From: Fulvivirga sp. M361
GTDB taxonomy: Bacteria; Bacteroidota; Bacteroidia; Cytophagales; Cyclobacteriaceae
Assembly (NCBI RefSeq): GCF_007097395.1
Contig: NZ_VKDC01000033.1
Coordinates: 58,257-122,256, forward strand
Reading direction: 5' to 3'
Length of the DNA: 64,000 bases
A program made the position numbers and the translations under genes. The notes beneath the pieces were generated by a model. The model was not told where the DNA came from, searched no databases, and was given only the letters and a program-made list of their open reading frames with translations. Positions 33,157 to 42,359 of the stretch are shown piece by piece. Within the stretch, counting starts at the first letter, position 1, and each line of letters starts with the position of its first letter.

Positions 33157-33815
33157 AGTGACTCTATTTTTCTTTTGAATTCTTCCATTTTAATATATCC
33201 GATCCCCGGCACTACCCAATGGGCCTTTCCTAAAACTTCAGGCGCTCCTATCCCTACACAGTACATATCCCCATTGATGGCCGCTTCCACCCCGGCTGCG
33301 GCGTCTTCAAAAACAAGGCAATTTTTCGGCGCTACCTGCACCGCTTCGGCTCCCTTCAAAAATACCTCCGGATCCGGCTTGGCGGCAGATACATGAGTGC
33401 CATCCACTATGGCATCAAAAGCATCTATCAACTCTACATTTTTCAACACACTAGCTGCATTTTTTGATGCTGATCCAAGCACAATCTTTCGGTTGTTTTC
33501 TTTTTCCCTGGCTATGAAGTCAACTACCCCTGGCAAGATATCTGCCGGGGTCATTTTAGAAATGTACTCCACAAACCATTTGTTTTTCTGATCACGATAA
33601 GGTTCTTTTTCCCCTTCAGACATCTCAACCGGTCCCAAACCCAATAATATGTCAAATGACTTTACCCTACTGACTCCTTTTAAAAGCTCATTATCCGCTT
33701 TGGTGAAGGTTATACCAAGCTGATCAGCCAAACGTTTCCAGGCAGCATAATGATACTCTGCCGTGTCTACAATCACCCCATCCAAATCAAAAATGAGCGC
33801 CTTAATTTCTGCCAT
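33153..33815 (-). CDS. pgmB: Beta-phosphoglucomutase
   Basis: A 220-residue HAD-superfamily mutase. The N-terminal FDLDGVIVDTAEYHYAAWKR carries the nucleophile Asp and the second Asp of the DxD motif plus the HxxAWK signature of beta-phosphoglucomutases. GSASKNAASVL and KPDPEVFL give the later HAD motifs. It converts beta-glucose-1-phosphate to glucose-6-phosphate. It is upstream of and overlaps the GH65 phosphorylase gene by 4 bp, the classic pairing for phosphorolytic use of maltose, trehalose or kojibiose. No sugar transporter for this pair is adjacent. Confidence 0.94.
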   Translation of the reverse strand: MAEIKALIFDLDGVIVDTAEYHYAAWKRLADQLGITFTKADNELLKGVSRVKSFDILLGLGPVEMSEGEKEPYRDQKNKWFVEYISKMTPADILPGVVDFIAREKENNRKIVLGSASKNAASVLKNVELIDAFDAIVDGTHVSAAKPDPEVFLKGAEAVQVAPKNCLVFEDAAAGVEAAINGDMYCVGIGAPEVLGKAHWVVPGIGYIKMEEFKRKIESL

Positions 33816-33831
33816 ATTGTTAAATAAAGCA

Positions 33832-33839
33832 CAAAAATA
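33832..33839 (-). promoter_or_regulatory. Candidate -7 element for pgmB-GH65
   Basis: CAAAAATA on the plus strand reads TATTTTTG on the minus strand, matching TAnnTTTG, 17 bp before the pgmB start. A CAAA (TTTG on the minus strand) lies at 33853-33856, closer than the usual -33 spacing. The predicted leader is short. Confidence 0.4.
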
Positions 33840-33931
33840 GGCTTAATGAATACAAATTTTCAAGAAAATGACAGCTAACTCCGCAAACATTTCCGCAAAC
33901 GATTTCTAAATTATAAAAACATGATTATCAG

Positions 33932-34198
33932 TTATTTATCATTATAATTTTTCTCTTTATTTTTGAAAATATTATAAATAGCAACAGTGGCAATAACTAA
34001 CCACACCGCATTGATAGCCGTTGAAGGAAAAGCACCATAATATATTGTATTCACAATCAGAAACGCTCCGCCTGTAAGGTTTAAAAGCTGATAGGTCAAT
34101 GATTTAGCGGTAGTTTTATGATAGCTGATCATGGCATAAGCCAGAATAACTTCAAAGGAACCTACCCACCCTATGATATCTATTAATAGTTTAGTCAT
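33932..34198 (-). CDS. CBU_0592-like small membrane protein
   Basis: An 88-residue protein with three membrane helices (about residues 5-22, 35-52 and 58-78). The pattern IIGWVGSFEVILAYAMIS, then YQLLNLTGGAFLIVNTIYYGAFPS and NAVWLVIATVAIY, matches the CBU_0592 family of small integral membrane proteins of unknown function. It stands as a single gene on the minus strand, with a candidate -7 element 18 bp upstream and a 116-bp gap to pgmB. No role is suggested by the neighbours. Confidence 0.75.
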   Translation of the reverse strand: MTKLLIDIIGWVGSFEVILAYAMISYHKTTAKSLTYQLLNLTGGAFLIVNTIYYGAFPSTAINAVWLVIATVAIYNIFKNKEKNYNDK

Positions 34199-34215
34199 AC
34201 ACTATACGTTAATCT

Positions 34216-34223
34216 CAAATATA
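34216..34223 (-). promoter_or_regulatory. Candidate -7 element for the CBU_0592-like gene
   Basis: CAAATATA reads TATATTTG on the minus strand, an exact TAnnTTTG match 18 bp before the start at 34198. No clear -33 TTTG partner is seen upstream. It would place transcription start a few bases before the coding sequence. Confidence 0.4.
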
Positions 34224-34328
34224 GCTGACCGCAGGTAATTGCCCTTAGCGTTTGATAGGTAAAGGCACTATTATGAAAATTTCCTGGTCTTTATCTGTCT
34301 TGTCTTCCGGATATCGACAAAAACGGTT

Positions 34329-35738
34329 TTATTCATGATCCAATGCGTGTATCACTTCCCGGATCCGTGGGTCATCCAGAATAGTGGTAAAGGATGGCTC
34401 CCGTCTGATGGCCTTTCCACGAAAGTTTTTATTGTCTGAGGCAACAACTTTGATATGCGCTATTGACTTCTCTACATCTCCTTTACGGGCCATAAGCTTA
34501 GCCATACTCCAATGCGCCCATTTACTTTCAGGTTCAGCACGCAGCCAAATATCTGTAAAAGTAACAGCTGTACCCAGCGCTCCTTTTTGACTAAAGCTGA
34601 AACTGGAAGTGGCGAATTTGGCCCAAATGAAATTAATAAGCCTCAAAGCCATATGACGCTTTTCAAGGTCAGCAGTTTTTGCTATCTTCTTCCAGAAGTC
34701 AATTTCATGGTACCACCAGGTCACTGTTTTTATAGTGGAATCCTTCTGCACACGAAGCTGTGTGTGCAGCGCTTCATTAAAAGCTTCATCAATTCTCAAT
34801 TGATTCGCCAGCTCTTTCCGGTTGATCTTTTCTGCAGTCTTTTGCTGTTTCTTAAAGGCTTTGCTGAGCCTGATAGCTTCCAACTTGTCTTTTATCAATT
34901 TCAGGTCCAGTATCCCATCAAAGTCTGTGATTATTTGGTGATAGACCTCCTCTGCCCCTGCCAGGTTTCCAACCGCGTGTAAGCTGTCTGCATAAACGGT
35001 GAACTGTTCAAAAGTTTGGTTAGCGTTCCAGTGCTCATTACTGTCCAGTCCCTTTTTAAATGCCTGTAACTCTAACCAATAACAGGCCCTTACTATTTGA
35101 TTGGCAGGAGGCCACTGATGAATGCCTGAAAATACTATTTTATTATTTCTCAAACCCATTTTATCCAGCTCCTGCTTCACCTGCGTATGCTCCTGGTAAT
35201 TCATATCTTTATCTCCAACTAACGCCACGTACGAGAACCGATGTATAGGCTTGGGCTTATATTCTGCCACATTAGGAAAGCCCGCACCACAGGCAATCAC
35301 ACCTTCAACCTGACCTGTAATCACAGCTACGCTGGTCGCCACTCTGGATCCTCCGGAAAACCCGGAAGTATAGATACGATCTTTATCCACTGCGTATCTT
35401 TCAACCACATCCGCCAACATGGCTTCAGCTGATCCGAGGGCTATGTCCCAGGAGCCATTTCGCGAGTTATTGGAAGCCAGTACAATGTACCCCAGCTTCT
35501 CTGCAGCTCTCTGAAATTGCTTAATAGGCAAAGCGCCCCTGGCAGCTGGCTCAAAGACGATGACCACCGGCCGGTTTTGATCAGGACTGTAGGAAGTAGG
35601 CAGGTACAATGCGTAAGATTGAGTGGGTTCCCTGAGACAACGGACCGTATCAATTATTTCACCAAGAGGCTGGTCTTGTGCTACCAACAGTAAAGGAAAG
35701 AAGGTATAAAACACCACAAAAACTGACTTAACAAACAT
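34329..35738 (-). CDS. Secreted alpha/beta-hydrolase (esterase/depolymerase-like)
   Basis: A 469-residue protein with a signal peptide (residues about 1-20, ending LLVAQ). Residues about 35-225 are an alpha/beta hydrolase of the PHB-depolymerase/feruloyl-esterase type: SYALYLPTSY, then PVVIVFEPAARG, and the nucleophile elbow SGFSGGSRVA with the central Ser near residue 132. The His of FSGIHQWPP (about residue 206) could complete the triad. Residues about 225-469 are helical and tetratricopeptide-like. It starts 3 bp after the stop of the upstream hypothetical gene and follows a SusC/SusD pair, but a terminator lies in between. The substrate is unknown. Confidence 0.78.
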   Translation of the reverse strand: MFVKSVFVVFYTFFPLLLVAQDQPLGEIIDTVRCLREPTQSYALYLPTSYSPDQNRPVVIVFEPAARGALPIKQFQRAAEKLGYIVLASNNSRNGSWDIALGSAEAMLADVVERYAVDKDRIYTSGFSGGSRVATSVAVITGQVEGVIACGAGFPNVAEYKPKPIHRFSYVALVGDKDMNYQEHTQVKQELDKMGLRNNKIVFSGIHQWPPANQIVRACYWLELQAFKKGLDSNEHWNANQTFEQFTVYADSLHAVGNLAGAEEVYHQIITDFDGILDLKLIKDKLEAIRLSKAFKKQQKTAEKINRKELANQLRIDEAFNEALHTQLRVQKDSTIKTVTWWYHEIDFWKKIAKTADLEKRHMALRLINFIWAKFATSSFSFSQKGALGTAVTFTDIWLRAEPESKWAHWSMAKLMARKGDVEKSIAHIKVVASDNKNFRGKAIRREPSFTTILDDPRIREVIHALDHE

Positions 35739-35741
35739 ATA

Positions 35742-36440
35742 TTACGGGTCTGCATTCAAAAAATTTGCGATTTTTATCAAATCTACCCTGTCTTTAACAT
35801 CAAGCCGATGGGTCTTTATGTAATCATTTACCTCAAGACCCAATGAGTGCAAAAGCACTGTAAATTTTTTCCTGTTAGAAGGTAGTTTGATCAGTTCATC
35901 CTTGATCAAAAAATAAAATATCTCCTTTTTCACAATTTTACTCGAGCGCTCACCTACATCAAGCGCCGTCACATAGGAGGGTTTTAGAATATTGAGATGT
36001 ATTTTTAAGTACAAACCCGGATCACCTGCTACCACTACTTCCATGAAGCCATTGGTCAGAGGTTCTTCAGAAAGTAAGTGATCTGAACGTTCGTAAAACC
36101 TGTGTTGATCATTCTTGTCAACGTATTCAAAGCGAGTAACGGTAGATCCGGGAAGTACACGTACCTGACCATGATAGTTGAATTCAAACCGGTTGTTTTC
36201 CAGGTCATACCTGATGGGATAGTTTTCAATGTCCCGCTCATTCTTTAGGCGGATACTACCTACCGACCAGTCATCCTCCAGGTAGATGGTACCCAGGTCT
36301 TCAGCAACAGGCATGTCTTTGACTTCTATGATTCCTCCGGGAGCGGTATTTACAAAAAGTTTTCCTGCTCGTTGACGCACCTGGCCGTAAGACACGGTCC
36401 CTCCTACCAGGAACATAGCAGTGACAAAAAAATATTTCAT
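35742..36440 (-). CDS. Secreted protein of unknown function
   Basis: A 232-residue protein with a signal peptide (residues about 1-19, ending VSYGQ). The mature part opens with beta-rich sequence (YLEDDWSVGSIRL, NNRFEFNYHGQVRVL) and ends with a helical region (residues about 175-232). Similar secreted proteins are common in Bacteroidota and are usually annotated as hypothetical. Three bases separate it from the esterase-like gene, so the two are co-transcribed, and a terminator just upstream isolates them from susCD. No motif shows catalysis. Confidence 0.7.
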   Translation of the reverse strand: MKYFFVTAMFLVGGTVSYGQVRQRAGKLFVNTAPGGIIEVKDMPVAEDLGTIYLEDDWSVGSIRLKNERDIENYPIRYDLENNRFEFNYHGQVRVLPGSTVTRFEYVDKNDQHRFYERSDHLLSEEPLTNGFMEVVVAGDPGLYLKIHLNILKPSYVTALDVGERSSKIVKKEIFYFLIKDELIKLPSNRKKFTVLLHSLGLEVNDYIKTHRLDVKDRVDLIKIANFLNADP

Positions 36441-36444
36441 TTCT

Positions 36445-36476
36445 AAAAAGAGAGAGGAGGCATGAAATACCTCCTC
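36445..36476 (-). terminator. Intrinsic terminator after the second susD
   Basis: GAGGAGG (36454-36460) and CCTCCTC (36470-36476) form a 7-bp GC-rich stem with a 9-base loop. On the minus strand it lies 26 bp past the susD stop and is followed by TCTCTTTTTAG. It ends just before the start of the next gene (36440), so that gene must be read from a promoter overlapping the terminator or by readthrough. Confidence 0.75.
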
Positions 36477-36502
36477 CGCATTATTACTTCAACATTTATA
36501 CA

Positions 36503-37921
36503 TTATTCCTGATCCCACCAGAACCGGTCCTGAAAATTGGGTGAAGTGATCGGGACATTACTATTATTCAAATCAATCTCTGTTTGTGGGTAAGGCAACC
36601 TTCTGGGTATTTCTCCATTTAAATTGAAGGTATTGTTCCCCCCGTCGACAGGAGTTAAAGCCGGGAAACCCGTTCGCCGGAAGTCCGTCCAGGTTTCTAA
36701 CCCATGAGAATACAAGGCTATGTACTTCTGTGTTATAATTTGCTCTAGCCGCTCCGTATTATTGGCAAAGCTATCCAGGTCACTGTTATCCGCCACATAA
36801 GCGGCATCTACCGTACCTACTATTTTCTCCAGTGACGCAGTAATAGCCTCGGTCAGTGCATTTTCGGCAGCCGTTACATCATCATTCTGCATTAATTCGG
36901 CCTCAGCTTCAATAAACTTCATCTCTGCATAACTCATATAAATAACCGGCGAATTTATTTTAGAATAGAACGTACCTACATCAAATGAAAAAACAGTATC
37001 TGTGACTACTTCATTATCATCCTTTTGTAACACAGGTACCACTAACTCGCTATACCTTGGATCATCAAGGTCCAACATGAGTCTGACAAAAGTATTATCC
37101 ATCTTTATGTTACCCCCCCGATCCTGCGAGAACTGAAACTGAGGATTAGCTTCGTTGGGACCAGAACCAAACAAAAACTGAAAATCTTCGGCATTAGAAG
37201 CGATGCCTTCACTCAATTCGGCAAGCGCGTTAATGTATGCGTCACTGTCCACTTTTGACGTATGCAGGTAATACTTAGCTTTCAAAGAGTGCGCTACTTT
37301 TATCCAGGCCTCCGGATCACCGCCGTACATCAGGTCTTCTCCACCTAACGGTATACCATCACCGTCGTCAGCCTCAAACGCTGTAATAGCCTCATCCAAC
37401 AATCTGTGCACTATCGTATAGATATCTTGCTGGGTATTATACCCAGGAAAGAAATTATCTTCCGTAAGCCCCTGAAAGGCTGTAGTGTAGGGCACATCTC
37501 CAAACATATCTGAAAGGCTTCCAATACCATGTGCGATGAGTATTTTAGCCATCGCCGCAGTATGAAGTGACCCTTCGTTTTCCGCTTTCCTTAAAACGGT
37601 TACCAATGGATTCAGGCTGTGATGGTACGTTCTTCGCCAAACACCGTCCATATCACCGGCTTTTACCAGGTACTTATAGTTATCCAATTGCTGCGCGTTG
37701 ATACCCTGGAAGTGCTGCATGAACAACCCATTGATACGCACCATTTCTCCACCAACAGCAAACGCCAAACCGGCCTGAGCGGCAGGTACAATAGCCTGTG
37801 CCGACACATCTAAAGGAATAGCCGGATTAACATTGGTACTTCCAAAATCACATGCTGTAGTAGCCAACATAAGGACTACAGCAAAATATATCGTTAGCTT
37901 ATTTTTTATATTTTTTATCAT
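36503..37921 (-). CDS. SusD/RagB-like outer-membrane lipoprotein (SusD-like_2 type)
   Basis: A 472-residue lipoprotein with lipobox LATTAC (lipidated Cys near residue 24). The sequence IVPAAQAGLAFAVGGEMVRI and FMQHFQGINAQQLDNY near the N terminus, and the ending IPRRLPYPQTEIDLN, match the SusD-like_2 branch rather than classical SusD. It would cap the SusC channel encoded 20 bp upstream. A terminator follows it. The ligand is not evident: no glycoside hydrolase is in the transcript. Confidence 0.92.
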   Translation of the reverse strand: MIKNIKNKLTIYFAVVLMLATTACDFGSTNVNPAIPLDVSAQAIVPAAQAGLAFAVGGEMVRINGLFMQHFQGINAQQLDNYKYLVKAGDMDGVWRRTYHHSLNPLVTVLRKAENEGSLHTAAMAKILIAHGIGSLSDMFGDVPYTTAFQGLTEDNFFPGYNTQQDIYTIVHRLLDEAITAFEADDGDGIPLGGEDLMYGGDPEAWIKVAHSLKAKYYLHTSKVDSDAYINALAELSEGIASNAEDFQFLFGSGPNEANPQFQFSQDRGGNIKMDNTFVRLMLDLDDPRYSELVVPVLQKDDNEVVTDTVFSFDVGTFYSKINSPVIYMSYAEMKFIEAEAELMQNDDVTAAENALTEAITASLEKIVGTVDAAYVADNSDLDSFANNTERLEQIITQKYIALYSHGLETWTDFRRTGFPALTPVDGGNNTFNLNGEIPRRLPYPQTEIDLNNSNVPITSPNFQDRFWWDQE

Positions 37922-37941
37922 TGCTTACTTCTTTATTAAGG

Positions 37942-40900
37942 TTAAAAAGTAATGTTCAAATTAACTCCGTAGCTTCTGGTGTTTGGATTATTAAAATAAT
38001 CATAGGCAAACACATTGCTTGAATCACCGGTAAGGTTCGTTTCCGGATCGATGCCTGTATAATCCGTGATCAGGAATAAATTCCGTGCAGAAAACCCAAA
38101 CCTGACCGTTTCAAATGGCAGGTTAGCCAGCAATTTGGCAGGTAAGCTATAAGATACATTCAGGTCACGTAATCTCACCCAGGAAGCATCTTCTACCGTT
38201 AATTCGTCAAGGTTTACAAATCCATAATTCTGATAAAAATTAGCTCCCTGGTCGAAACCGCCTTTAACCACTTCAATGGTATTGACCTGATCAGTAGGGT
38301 TACCTTCTGCATCTGCCAGCACCCCTGGGAACACTACTCGTTCTTCACGATCCAGTGTTTCGATACCCACACCGAAGTTATTCAACACTCCTTTAGTGCC
38401 ATTATATACATCACCACCTTGTTTGATATCCAGTAAGAAGGACAGTTGCAAACCTTTATAAGTGAATGTATTACGTATCCCCAAAGTAAAATCAGGCGTA
38501 GGGTCTCCTACTTTGCCGTCCACTGGGTTTTGCAGTGGCAATCCGTCGGAAGGATCTATGACCATTCTTCCCTGATCGTCGCGTAAAAAACGTGTACCGA
38601 AAAAGATCCCAAAGGGTTCACCTTGTTGTATGCGCTGCGTTCCAAATGGGTCGATGGTAATAACATTAAGCCCGGGTGCAATGGCATTGACAATAGTGGT
38701 GTATTTGTTAAAGTTTAGGCCCAGGTCATAGCTGAAGCCCCGGGTTTCTATCAATGTAGCTGTAATGGCCGCTTCTATACCTTCATTTTCGATCTCACCT
38801 GTATTGATGGCACGTCGCAGAAAGCCTGATGACCTGGCTATATCTACCAGGTTGATCACATCCTGTGACAGCGCATGGTAATAGGTGATATCCGCTGTGA
38901 TCTTACCTCCCCAAAACCTTAGGTCAGCACCTACTTCAAAGGTGGTGGTAAATTCAGGTTTAAGTTGTTCATTACCTAACTGCCCGTCAGGAATAAAAGA
39001 ATTCGTACCTAAAGCCGGGAAAATAACACCATTTGGATTGGTCCACCCATCTCTTACCCTGGCCTGTGAAAAACCGGAAGAAGTAAGTGCGAATAAGGCG
39101 TCGTTACCCACCTTACCATAGGACACTCTTAACTTACCGTAGGGAAGAAATTTATTACCCATGTTTAACGTTTCGGTAAAAGCCCACCCTAGAGCTGCGG
39201 CTGGATAGAAAAAAGAGTTATTGCTTTCCGGCAGAGTAGAAGACCAATCATTACGGCCGGTAAGATTTAAAAACAGCACATCTTTATAGGAAAGCCTGAT
39301 ATCTCCGTAAACACCATATAGTTCACGTTCCGTAGGTCGTTCTACCGAACTGACGGAGGTAGCGCTTGCCGCGTTGAAGAACCCCCGGGAAGCCAGGCCC
39401 TGACCATCATCCCGACGGTTGTCGACTTGCTTTCTGTAAAAATTCCAGCCAAAGGTACCATTCACGCTCAGGTCTTCATTGATGCTGGTATTGATCGTAC
39501 CCAGGATATCTCCATTCAGATCTGTACTATTTATAGACTGGTTTATGATCTGCCCGGCTGGCAATGACCCTGATCCTATATCATTTCTGAACTTTCTAAA
39601 ATCGCTGTAGGTATCTACTCCTAACCTGGCCGTGGTAGTAAACCATGGCGCCCAGTCATAAGATGCCTGAGCAAACCCTATTAAACGATTCACGTCATCT
39701 GTAGTGAAGTTTTTATAAATGGTCCAGTAAGGGTTATCATAAATGGCCCTGTCACCTAATAACCCCCGGTAAGACCTGGGACGACCGTCTTCAAACTGAT
39801 AGGCAGAAACATCATTATCAGGATCTACACCATTTCTATTATCGAACGTAGGTGAGGTTCTCAACAGTCCCAGCATTACCCCTGAAGTATTGGACCCGTT
39901 TTGCGCTCTTTTCCCACCGGAATTGATGTAATTCGCTGAAAAGCTTGTACGCAGCTTATCTGTCAGTTTAGCCGAAATAGTGGCTTTAAATGATGTTCTG
40001 GTGAAATCACTGTTAGGAATGATCCCTGTTTGATGCATCCTGCCGGCTGAAAGGTAATAAGTGATCTCATTTGACCCTCCTGAAACACTGATGTGATTAT
40101 TTAAGGTCACACCGGTTTCAAAGAAATCCTCCGTATTATTATAAGCATTTACCATTCTGTTGGTAGCCCTTGGATCATCAGCAGATACGATCAACCCATT
40201 TCTGTCCCAGATAGAAGGTGTATCCGAATAACGTAAATCATTGATATTAGGCCCCCAGCTAAAGCCTGTAAAGGATCCTGTCATCGGACTTTCAAAAGTG
40301 GTCACAAAAACCTCTGAACCTTCAGCAGTCTCAACAGGGTTTCCCTGCGCATATGTTTTCTGCAATTCCGGAAGTTTATTCACCCGGTCAAACGTGGCTG
40401 AAGTGCTAAAACTGATCTTAGGTTTTCCTTTTGTATTTGTACCTCTTTTGGTGGTGATAATAATGGCACCATTGGAGGCCCGTATTCCATAAAGCGCTGT
40501 CGCTGCCGGCCCTTTTAACACTGTTAATGAGCCAATATCGTCCGGGTTAATGTCAATGGCCCGGTTGGAGTTATTTACTCCACCTGATCCAAGGTCGCTC
40601 ACAGCATCTTCCGGAGAGTCAGAAGTATTAAATGTACTATTATCAATAGGTACACCGTCCACTACAAATAAAGGTGAGTTTTGACCTATGATAGTGCTAT
40701 TACCCCGAATTCTGATTTGAGCTGCTGCACCCGCAGCTCCTCCGGAACTGGTTACCTGCACACCGGCAGCCTTACCGGCCAAGGCGGCTACCATGTTAGT
40801 TTCTCCTGATCTGGTCACTTCCTCTGCCTGTACAGTTTGGACTGAATATCCAAGGTCACGTTTATTAGCTTCCAGGCCGATAGCAGTTACCACCACTTCC

Positions 40901-41220
40901 GAAAGTTGTTTGATGTCGGAAACCATCACTACGTCAATCACCGACTTAGAGCCAACAACTACTTCCTGTGATTCAAATCCGACAAATGAGAAAACCAGTG
41001 TGCCTCCATCTTCGACGACTATAGCATATTTGCCGTCTATATCTGTGATAGTACCCAGACTTGTACCTTTCACAACTACATTCACCCCGGGCAGATCGGA
41101 ACCATCATCTGGCGAGGTAACTTTTCCTGTCACTGTTCTGGTTTGCGCAAAGAGCTGCTGACAAACCAAAAGTGAGAAAATTAAACATACGTTTAACAGT
41201 AAATTCTTCTTCATAAACAT
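37942..41220 (-). CDS. SusC/RagA-family TonB-linked outer-membrane channel
   Basis: About 1,090 residues. Two starts are possible, ATG 41220 (MFMKKN) and ATG 41214 (MKKN); the second leaves more room after the leader hairpin. A signal peptide ends near QQLFAQ. A carboxypeptidase-regulatory-like domain follows (VTGKVTSPDDGSDLPGVNVV), then the plug with PLFVVDGVPIDNS and IGSLTVLKGPAATALYG, and a barrel ending NLNITF. It pairs with the SusD-like_2 protein. The 5' leader can fold into a long hairpin next to the start codon, suggesting control at the RNA level. Confidence 0.95.
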   Translation of the reverse strand: MFMKKNLLLNVCLIFSLLVCQQLFAQTRTVTGKVTSPDDGSDLPGVNVVVKGTSLGTITDIDGKYAIVVEDGGTLVFSFVGFESQEVVVGSKSVIDVVMVSDIKQLSEVVVTAIGLEANKRDLGYSVQTVQAEEVTRSGETNMVAALAGKAAGVQVTSSGGAAGAAAQIRIRGNSTIIGQNSPLFVVDGVPIDNSTFNTSDSPEDAVSDLGSGGVNNSNRAIDINPDDIGSLTVLKGPAATALYGIRASNGAIIITTKRGTNTKGKPKISFSTSATFDRVNKLPELQKTYAQGNPVETAEGSEVFVTTFESPMTGSFTGFSWGPNINDLRYSDTPSIWDRNGLIVSADDPRATNRMVNAYNNTEDFFETGVTLNNHISVSGGSNEITYYLSAGRMHQTGIIPNSDFTRTSFKATISAKLTDKLRTSFSANYINSGGKRAQNGSNTSGVMLGLLRTSPTFDNRNGVDPDNDVSAYQFEDGRPRSYRGLLGDRAIYDNPYWTIYKNFTTDDVNRLIGFAQASYDWAPWFTTTARLGVDTYSDFRKFRNDIGSGSLPAGQIINQSINSTDLNGDILGTINTSINEDLSVNGTFGWNFYRKQVDNRRDDGQGLASRGFFNAASATSVSSVERPTERELYGVYGDIRLSYKDVLFLNLTGRNDWSSTLPESNNSFFYPAAALGWAFTETLNMGNKFLPYGKLRVSYGKVGNDALFALTSSGFSQARVRDGWTNPNGVIFPALGTNSFIPDGQLGNEQLKPEFTTTFEVGADLRFWGGKITADITYYHALSQDVINLVDIARSSGFLRRAINTGEIENEGIEAAITATLIETRGFSYDLGLNFNKYTTIVNAIAPGLNVITIDPFGTQRIQQGEPFGIFFGTRFLRDDQGRMVIDPSDGLPLQNPVDGKVGDPTPDFTLGIRNTFTYKGLQLSFLLDIKQGGDVYNGTKGVLNNFGVGIETLDREERVVFPGVLADAEGNPTDQVNTIEVVKGGFDQGANFYQNYGFVNLDELTVEDASWVRLRDLNVSYSLPAKLLANLPFETVRFGFSARNLFLITDYTGIDPETNLTGDSSNVFAYDYFNNPNTRSYGVNLNITF

Positions 41221-41287
41221 TAGTAGGTTAGGTTTTGAAATATTCTTCCAGCTTTTTAAAGAGCGGGAAGATTCAATTTACCTACTA
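41221..41287 (-). promoter_or_regulatory. Structured leader (hairpin) upstream of the second susC
   Basis: TAGTAGGT (41221-41228) and its exact reverse complement ACCTACTA (41280-41287) close a structure lying directly against the start codon. Inside, CTTCC/GGAAG and GCT...AGC segments around 41,245-41,270 can pair as an inner stem. The minus-strand RNA would therefore fold over the region just upstream of the AUG. It could block ribosome access until unfolded, or be a terminator/antiterminator remnant. Confidence 0.5.
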
Positions 41288-41453
41288 TCAAGTCTCCACG
41301 AATCACGCAGATTACCTGAAATACAGTTTTCGAAGGGTCAATGAAGCTTTTATCCCTACGAACAACATTATGACTGGTTTACCAGCCGTAAAATAACGGG
41401 CCAAAAGAAATCAGGAAGTAATTATAACAATTAGAGGGATAATTAGTATTTAT

Positions 41454-42347
41454 TCATCCCCCTCTTTGCGTCATTTTATTACTAAAGTAAACGCCAACTA
41501 TGATGAAGATCATACCCAGGTAATGTCCTAAATATAGCTGCTCTCCATCTATCAGTCCCCAAACGACCGCTACCACAGGAATAATGTATGTGACAGAGCT
41601 GGTGAAAATTGGGGAGGTAATTTTCACCAGTTTGTTAAAGAGTATCAGTGCAATAGCCGTACCTAACACTCCCAAAAGTACCACTGCACCTAGCGAATAA
41701 TAGGAATTTTCCACTACACCTACTTTGGCAGTGAAAGAGGTAAAGAAAAGCAGGTAAATGAGTGCCGCAGGACCGGCAATCAATAAGGACAAGCTGGTAA
41801 TGGTAAGGGCAGATAAGCTGCTCATCTTATATTTGATCAGGTTCAGGTTAGTGGCATAAAAAACGGTGGCCAATACCACCAGTAAACCATAGCTGTTAAA
41901 TTGTATATCTCCTTCCGAACCGGCAAAAATCAACACCACACTACCTACAAACCCAAACAAAACTCCTATGAATGTTTTAGCATGGGTTTTGTTATAAAAA
42001 AACAGCGCTCCCAGAATTAATGTGAACAAAGGCGTCACAGCGTTAAGTATACCTGCTACGGAACTGGGTATCCTGGTCTGAGCGATGGCAAAGAGAAAAG
42101 AGGGGAACAGACTCCCCAGCATACCTACGGAAAGTAATAACCACCAATTTTTCTTTTCCTGCTTTTTTAAGGAAACTATGGCAAATGGTAGCATAAAAAC
42201 GGAGGCTGAAACAATACGGACAGCACCTACCGTTCCGGGAGAATATACCTGAAGCGCTGTCTTTATTAAAATAAATGAACTACCCCATATCATAGATAGG
42301 GTCAGTAAAAGGCCCCAGGCCACCCAATTGTTGTGTTTATCCGACAA
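41454..42347 (-). CDS. EamA-family (DMT) transporter
   Basis: A 297-residue integral membrane protein with about 10 helices and the two EamA repeats: the first starts GLLLTLSMIWGSSFILIKTA, the second near residue 150. This family exports amino acids and other metabolites; the substrate cannot be assigned. It starts 12 bp after the dusB stop and is probably co-transcribed with it. A 233-bp gap with the susC leader structure lies downstream. Confidence 0.9.
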   Translation of the reverse strand: MSDKHNNWVAWGLLLTLSMIWGSSFILIKTALQVYSPGTVGAVRIVSASVFMLPFAIVSLKKQEKKNWWLLLSVGMLGSLFPSFLFAIAQTRIPSSVAGILNAVTPLFTLILGALFFYNKTHAKTFIGVLFGFVGSVVLIFAGSEGDIQFNSYGLLVVLATVFYATNLNLIKYKMSSLSALTITSLSLLIAGPAALIYLLFFTSFTAKVGVVENSYYSLGAVVLLGVLGTAIALILFNKLVKITSPIFTSSVTYIIPVVAVVWGLIDGEQLYLGHYLGMIFIIVGVYFSNKMTQRGG

Positions 42348-42359
42348 ATTCAGCGCGTA

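Noticed and set aside
34512..34982. A 156-codon plus-strand frame opposite the esterase-like gene
   Set aside because: It is antisense to a coherent secreted protein and shows no recognisable motif.
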